A DNA stretch of 9,880 bases. Origin: JAZQLP01 sp045629205 (GTDB lineage Bacteria; Bacillota; Clostridia; Oscillospirales; UBA644). Of this stretch, positions 7,963-9,880 are shown piece after piece (within the stretch, counting starts at the first letter, position 1; the number at the start of each line of letters is the position of its first letter). Under the pieces are notes generated by a model. It had not been told where the DNA came from, made no database searches, and worked only from the letters and a program-made list of their open reading frames with translations. The stretch spans positions 1 through 9,880 of the forward strand of contig JAZQQT010000092.1 in NCBI GenBank assembly GCA_045629205.1, written 5' to 3'. Both the position numbers and the translations under genes were made by a program.

Positions 7963-8325
7963 ATGCAGATAAGCAGTAATGAATACGCCGTGATGGAAAT
8001 AATCTGGGCAAACGGCGGAAAAATCCAGGCAAAGGAAATTGCGGGTATCCTTCACAGAGGCTCTGCGATTTCCGGCACTGCCGTATATGCTACTATCGGG
8101 AGACTTATCGACAAAAAGATTATTTCCCGCGCAGATCCTGATTTTATTTGCACTTCACTGATTACGAAAGATGATGTTCAGAAAGAAGCGACTGCCGATT
8201 TCGTTGAAAAATATTTTGAGAATAGCTTTTATGATATGATAACCTATGCCGAATCTGTCGGCCGTCTTTCTCCGCGAGAACGCGAAAAATTAAGCCGTCT
8301 GTTCAAAACGGACGGTTCCAAATAA
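7963..8325 (+). CDS. BlaI/MecI/CopY-family winged-helix transcriptional regulator
   Basis: This is a small DNA-binding repressor of the penicillinase-repressor family, which act as dimers on operator DNA. The 120 residues match the family layout: a winged helix at about 1-65 (opening QISSNEYAVMEIIW, recognition helix near SGTAVYATIGRLID 37-50) and a C-terminal helical dimerisation part (about 70-118, ending LSPREREKLSRLF at 102-114). Aligned by eye to staphylococcal BlaI/MecI, the Asn-Phe pair cut by BlaR1/MecR1 falls at Tyr90s/Ala and is not conserved. No BlaR1-type sensor protease gene lies next to it either. Proteolytic induction of the beta-lactam type is therefore unlikely, and the signal and target genes are unknown. 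It sits between clpE and the DUF2961 gene; control of either is a guess. Confidence 0.83.
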   Translation: MQISSNEYAVMEIIWANGGKIQAKEIAGILHRGSAISGTAVYATIGRLIDKKIISRADPDFICTSLITKDDVQKEATADFVEKYFENSFYDMITYAESVGRLSPREREKLSRLFKTDGSK

Positions 8326-8361
8326 CCGATATAAACTGTTGATGTAAGGAGAGACTCCGTA

Positions 8362-9420
8362 ATGCTGCATGAATTAACTATGAAAAAAGATATTCGTTCC
8401 TTCTCTGTCTGCGCCGAAAATCCGACGGGAGAAAAAGGTAATGGCGGAAAAGCCGATTTGGATACCGGCTCTGCGGCAGGAGCGGCGCGCGATCTCGGTC
8501 TCGGATGGAAAGTCAATCCATATGTCTTGGTTCCCGGCGGAACGACTGCAGTCCTTGCCGATATTAAGGGACAGGGCGCAATTCGTCATATTTGGATAAC
8601 CCATACACTGGAAGAAACACGCAGAATCATTCTTCGTATATATTTTGACGGTCAGTCTTCACCTGCCGTTTGCACCCCTCTTTCCGACTTTTTCTGCAAT
8701 GCGGATGAAATGGAATACCGTCAGATATCAAGTCTTGCTGTATGTTTCAATCCCAGACGCGCCATGAACTCATATTTTGAAATGCCGTATTTCAAGGGGT
8801 TCCGCATGGAAGTTGAAAACCTGAGCTCTTCAACTACCGGCGTTTATTATCAGATTGATTGCGAAGAAAAAAAGATTGACCCCGACTCACTCTATTTTCA
8901 TGCTCAGTTTCGCCGTGTCAATCCTTTGCCTTATAAGGAGGTTTATACGATTCTCGATAACGTTAAGGGAAACGGTCAATATGTCGGAACTTATCTCCAT
9001 TGGGGAGTCAAAAACAACGGTTGGTGGGGCGAAGGTGAAATAAAATTTTTTATCGACGGAGACAAAGAATTTCCCACGATTTGCGGAACGGGGACAGAGG
9101 ATTATATCTGCGGTTCACATGATTTTGAAGTGAACGGTAATTATACGGAATTTACCACGCCTTATTCGGGACTTTCCAAGGTCGGTTATACGGATGCGGC
9201 TTACTGTTCGCAGCGTTATTTCGATATATACCGTTTTCATATTAACGATCCGGTTTATTTTAAGGAAGATTTAAAGGTTACGATTCAGGCTCTCGGGTGG
9301 CGAAGCGGAGGAAGATATCGTCCGTTATGCGATGATATTTCATCTGTCGCATATTGGTATTCTGATAATCTTGATGACGAATATCCGTCATTGCCTGATG
9401 CGGACGGGTTGGAATTGTAA
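8362..9420 (+). CDS. DUF2961 family protein, GH172-type glycoside hydrolase (intracellular)
   Basis: This family (DUF2961, CAZy GH172) includes alpha-D-fructofuranosidase/difructose dianhydride synthases and D-arabinofuranosidases that act on furanose sugars; the substrate here is unknown. The 352-residue protein has the family's N-terminal pattern GWKVNPYVLVPGG (48-60) followed by TLADI/GAIRHIW-like strands (ADIKGQGAIRHIWIT 66-80). It also has WWGEGEIKFFIDGD (221-234) and the hallmark GTGTEDY (242-248). E246 and a glutamate in GEGE (E224 or E226) are the candidate catalytic acids. There is no signal peptide or membrane segment, so it should act on imported oligosaccharides in the cytoplasm. 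AAGGAG at 8346-8351 is a good ribosome binding site for the ATG at 8362, although an in-frame ATG at 8380 exists. The gene lies 36 bases after the BlaI-type regulator. No sugar transporter is in view. Confidence 0.88.
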   Translation: MLHELTMKKDIRSFSVCAENPTGEKGNGGKADLDTGSAAGAARDLGLGWKVNPYVLVPGGTTAVLADIKGQGAIRHIWITHTLEETRRIILRIYFDGQSSPAVCTPLSDFFCNADEMEYRQISSLAVCFNPRRAMNSYFEMPYFKGFRMEVENLSSSTTGVYYQIDCEEKKIDPDSLYFHAQFRRVNPLPYKEVYTILDNVKGNGQYVGTYLHWGVKNNGWWGEGEIKFFIDGDKEFPTICGTGTEDYICGSHDFEVNGNYTEFTTPYSGLSKVGYTDAAYCSQRYFDIYRFHINDPVYFKEDLKVTIQALGWRSGGRYRPLCDDISSVAYWYSDNLDDEYPSLPDADGLEL

Positions 9421-9470
9421 TAGGTAATATTATATAATGTATTATTTATATGTTGGTTTATAAGCGTTGA

Positions 9471-9490
9471 TTGCAGAAATTTGCAGAAAA
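9471..9490. repeat. Two adjacent 10-base direct repeats in the AT-rich spacer
   Basis: TTGCAGAAAT and TTGCAGAAAA sit side by side in the spacer between the DUF2961 gene and the tRNA promoter. The rest of 9421-9506 is AT-rich and includes the palindrome ATTATATAAT at 9429-9438. No GC-rich stem with a T-run that would serve as a terminator for the upstream genes is visible. The repeat may be chance or a protein-binding site upstream of the promoter. Confidence 0.4.
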
Positions 9491-9506
9491 TTCTAATCTT
9501 GATTTC

Positions 9507-9535
9507 TTGACTTTTTTTAACTTATGTGATATAAT
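9507..9535 (+). promoter_or_regulatory. Sigma-A-type promoter of the tRNA-Ser gene
   Basis: The -35 box TTGACT (9507-9512) and the -10 box TATAAT (9530-9535) are 17 bases apart, the optimal spacing, and the -10 is preceded by TG plus one base (extended -10). Transcription would start near 9542, about ten bases before the mature tRNA 5' end at 9552. This is a near-consensus housekeeping promoter, as expected for a stable RNA gene. Confidence 0.88.
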
Positions 9536-9551
9536 ACATTATGTTGGATAC

Positions 9552-9640
9552 GGAGAGATATCGAAGCGGTCATAACGAGGCGGTCTTGAAAACCGTTTGG
9601 GTGCAAGCCCACAAGGGTTCGAATCCCTTTCTCTCCGCCA
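9552..9640 (+). tRNA. tRNA-Ser, anticodon UGA
   Basis: This is a complete class II tRNA of 89 bases including encoded CCA (9638-9640). The acceptor stem GGAGAGA (9552-9558) pairs with TCTCTCC (9630-9636), with discriminator G at 9637. The D stem is TCG (9561-9563) with CGA (9576-9578). The anticodon stem GCGGT (9580-9584) pairs with ACCGT (9592-9596) with one G-U, around loop CTTGAAA with anticodon TGA at 9587-9589, reading UCN serine codons. The long variable arm (9598-9611) has TGGG/CCCA and is the mark of tRNA-Ser/Leu/Tyr. The T arm is AAGGG/CCCTT (9613-9617, 9625-9629) around TTCGAAT. It has its own promoter and terminator. Parts of it recur in the tandem repeats downstream. Confidence 0.97.
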
Positions 9641-9678
9641 AAAAACAGGAAGGTGCATCAAGCATCTTCTTGTTTTTT
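9641..9678 (+). terminator. Intrinsic terminator of tRNA-Ser
   Basis: A long hairpin follows the tRNA directly. Positions 9641-9656 pair with 9662-9677 around the five-base loop ATCAA, with two G-U pairs (9648-9670 and 9653-9665). The stem ends in an A-run facing six T residues at 9673-9678. The A/T-symmetric stem could also work in the opposite direction. The first A of the stem can be the last base of the tRNA CCA. Confidence 0.9.
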
Positions 9679-9690
9679 ATGATATAAAAT

Positions 9691-9790
9691 GGATTCGAAG
9701 CGGTTTTGGAGTGAATAACGCTCCGGGGGAGCGTTAGAGCAAAACCGTGCCTGAGCCCGCAGGCGAGACCGAATCCCTTTCTCTCCGCCA
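9691..9790 (+). pseudogene. Remodelled tRNA-Ser-like element, unit 1 (possible structured ncRNA)
   Basis: Seen directly: the ten bases TCGAAGCGGT of the tRNA D arm (9561-9570) recur at 9695-9704, AAAACCGT (9589-9596) recurs at 9741-9748, and the T loop to CCA recurs at 9770-9790. The 5' acceptor strand GGAGAGA is absent and the T stem cannot form (its 5' strand is not AAGGG), so this cannot be a working tRNA-Ser. The element forms its own branched fold instead. An outer stem GGATTCG/CGAATCC joins 9691-9697 to 9770-9776. Stem CGGTTTTG/CAAAACCG joins 9701-9708 to 9740-9747 and is topped by TAACGCTCC/GGAGCGTTA (9716-9724 with 9728-9736, loop GGG). Hairpin GCCTG/CAGGC joins 9749-9753 to 9760-9764. 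The last hairpin sits where the tRNA variable arm would be. Whether it is transcribed is unknown. Confidence 0.75.
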
Positions 9791-9829
9791 AAAAACAGGA
9801 AGGTGCATCAAGCATCTTCTTGTTTTTTT
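9791..9829 (+). terminator. Second copy of the intrinsic terminator
   Basis: This repeats the hairpin found after the tRNA, with seven instead of six T residues at the end (9823-9829). Its stem and ATCAA loop are unchanged. It follows the CCA of the tRNA-like element, so any transcript of unit 1 would end here just as the tRNA transcript ends at the first copy. Confidence 0.85.
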
Positions 9830-9841
9830 ATGATGTAAGAT

Positions 9842-9880
9842 GGATTCGAAGCGGTTTTGGAGTGAATAACGCTCCGGGGG
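9842..9880 (+). pseudogene. Remodelled tRNA-Ser-like element, unit 2, cut by window edge
   Basis: This begins a further copy of the tRNA-like body. GGATTCG (9842-9848), GCGGTTTTG and the 5' half of the long hairpin are identical to unit 1 up to the end of the window, which falls in the GGG-rich loop. The 3' half lies outside. Confidence 0.8.

Larger units (their letters stand above)
9620..9880 (+). repeat. Tandem array, period about 150 bases, derived from the tRNA-Ser 3' end, terminator and a tRNA-like body
   Basis: The stretch starting at the T loop of the tRNA (9620) is repeated from 9770. The visible part of the second copy (9770-9880) matches 9620-9729 with, by eye, two substitutions (A to G at the positions matching 9684 and 9688) and one extra T in the terminator T-run. 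Each unit holds, in order, the tRNA 3' end with CCA (21 identical bases at 9620-9640 and 9770-9790), a hairpin terminator, and a structured tRNA-like body. The array continues past the window edge, so the number of copies is unknown. High identity between units implies recent duplication, gene conversion or selection. Confidence 0.9.

Noticed and set aside
9421..9506. Terminator for the upstream gene cluster in the AT-rich spacer
   Set aside because: Only weak AT palindromes such as ATTATATAAT (9429-9438) are present, with no GC stem followed by a T-run.
9691..9790. A second functional tRNA-Ser gene
   Set aside because: The 5' acceptor strand is missing, the T stem cannot pair and there is no normal anticodon loop; only the D-arm start and the 3' end match the tRNA.
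9570..9815. An 81-codon open frame on the minus strand containing two copies of a segment starting MLDAPSCFLAERKGF
   Set aside because: It is the antisense of the tRNA-Ser, the terminators and the repeat unit. ERKGF-type peptides are a familiar false product of reading a tRNA-Ser backwards. The internal repetition only reflects the DNA repeat.
9641..9880. CRISPR array as an explanation of the direct repeats
   Set aside because: The repeat unit is about 150 bases of near-identical sequence with no unique spacers, and it contains tRNA pieces and terminators.

Overview
The window looks like a piece of a Bacillota chromosome, most likely an anaerobic gut-type Clostridia (inference from gene content: an ECF transporter module next to truA, a DUF5711-like/CvpA pair, a ClpE-type ATPase with an N-terminal zinc finger, and moderate-to-low GC). 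All ten protein genes lie on the + strand with gaps of 0 to 36 bases or short overlaps, so positions 2 to 9420 read as one long, mostly housekeeping transcription unit or a few nested ones. No promoter or terminator is evident inside it.

Layout. (1) Positions 2-2394 hold the energising module of an energy-coupling-factor vitamin/metal transporter: EcfA1 (cut by the window edge and lacking its Walker A), EcfA2 and the membrane subunit EcfT. truA (tRNA pseudouridine synthase) follows at once, a common Bacillota arrangement. (2) Positions 3133-5622 are a membrane block: a single-pass protein with a probable extracellular beta-propeller (DUF5711-like), a CvpA-family protein and a PgsA-type CDP-alcohol phosphatidyltransferase. 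(3) Positions 5640-8325 carry a two-AAA+ unfoldase of ClpE type and a BlaI/MecI-type winged-helix regulator without a BlaR1-type sensor in view. (4) Positions 8362-9420 encode an intracellular DUF2961 (GH172-type) protein.

(5) Positions 9421-9880 are non-coding and the most unusual part. A strong sigma-A-type promoter drives a class II tRNA-Ser(UGA) gene that ends in an intrinsic terminator. Immediately after it comes a tandem array with a period of about 150 bases. Each unit repeats the terminator and a remodelled tRNA-Ser-like body. The body keeps the D-arm start and the whole 3' end of the tRNA, including CCA, but has lost the 5' acceptor strand. Its anticodon region is replaced by a long perfectly paired hairpin, and a new 7-bp stem closes the structure. 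The array runs off the window, so its copy number is unknown. It may be a decayed and amplified tRNA gene, a structured non-coding RNA, or a tRNA-linked recombination site; the sequence alone does not decide.
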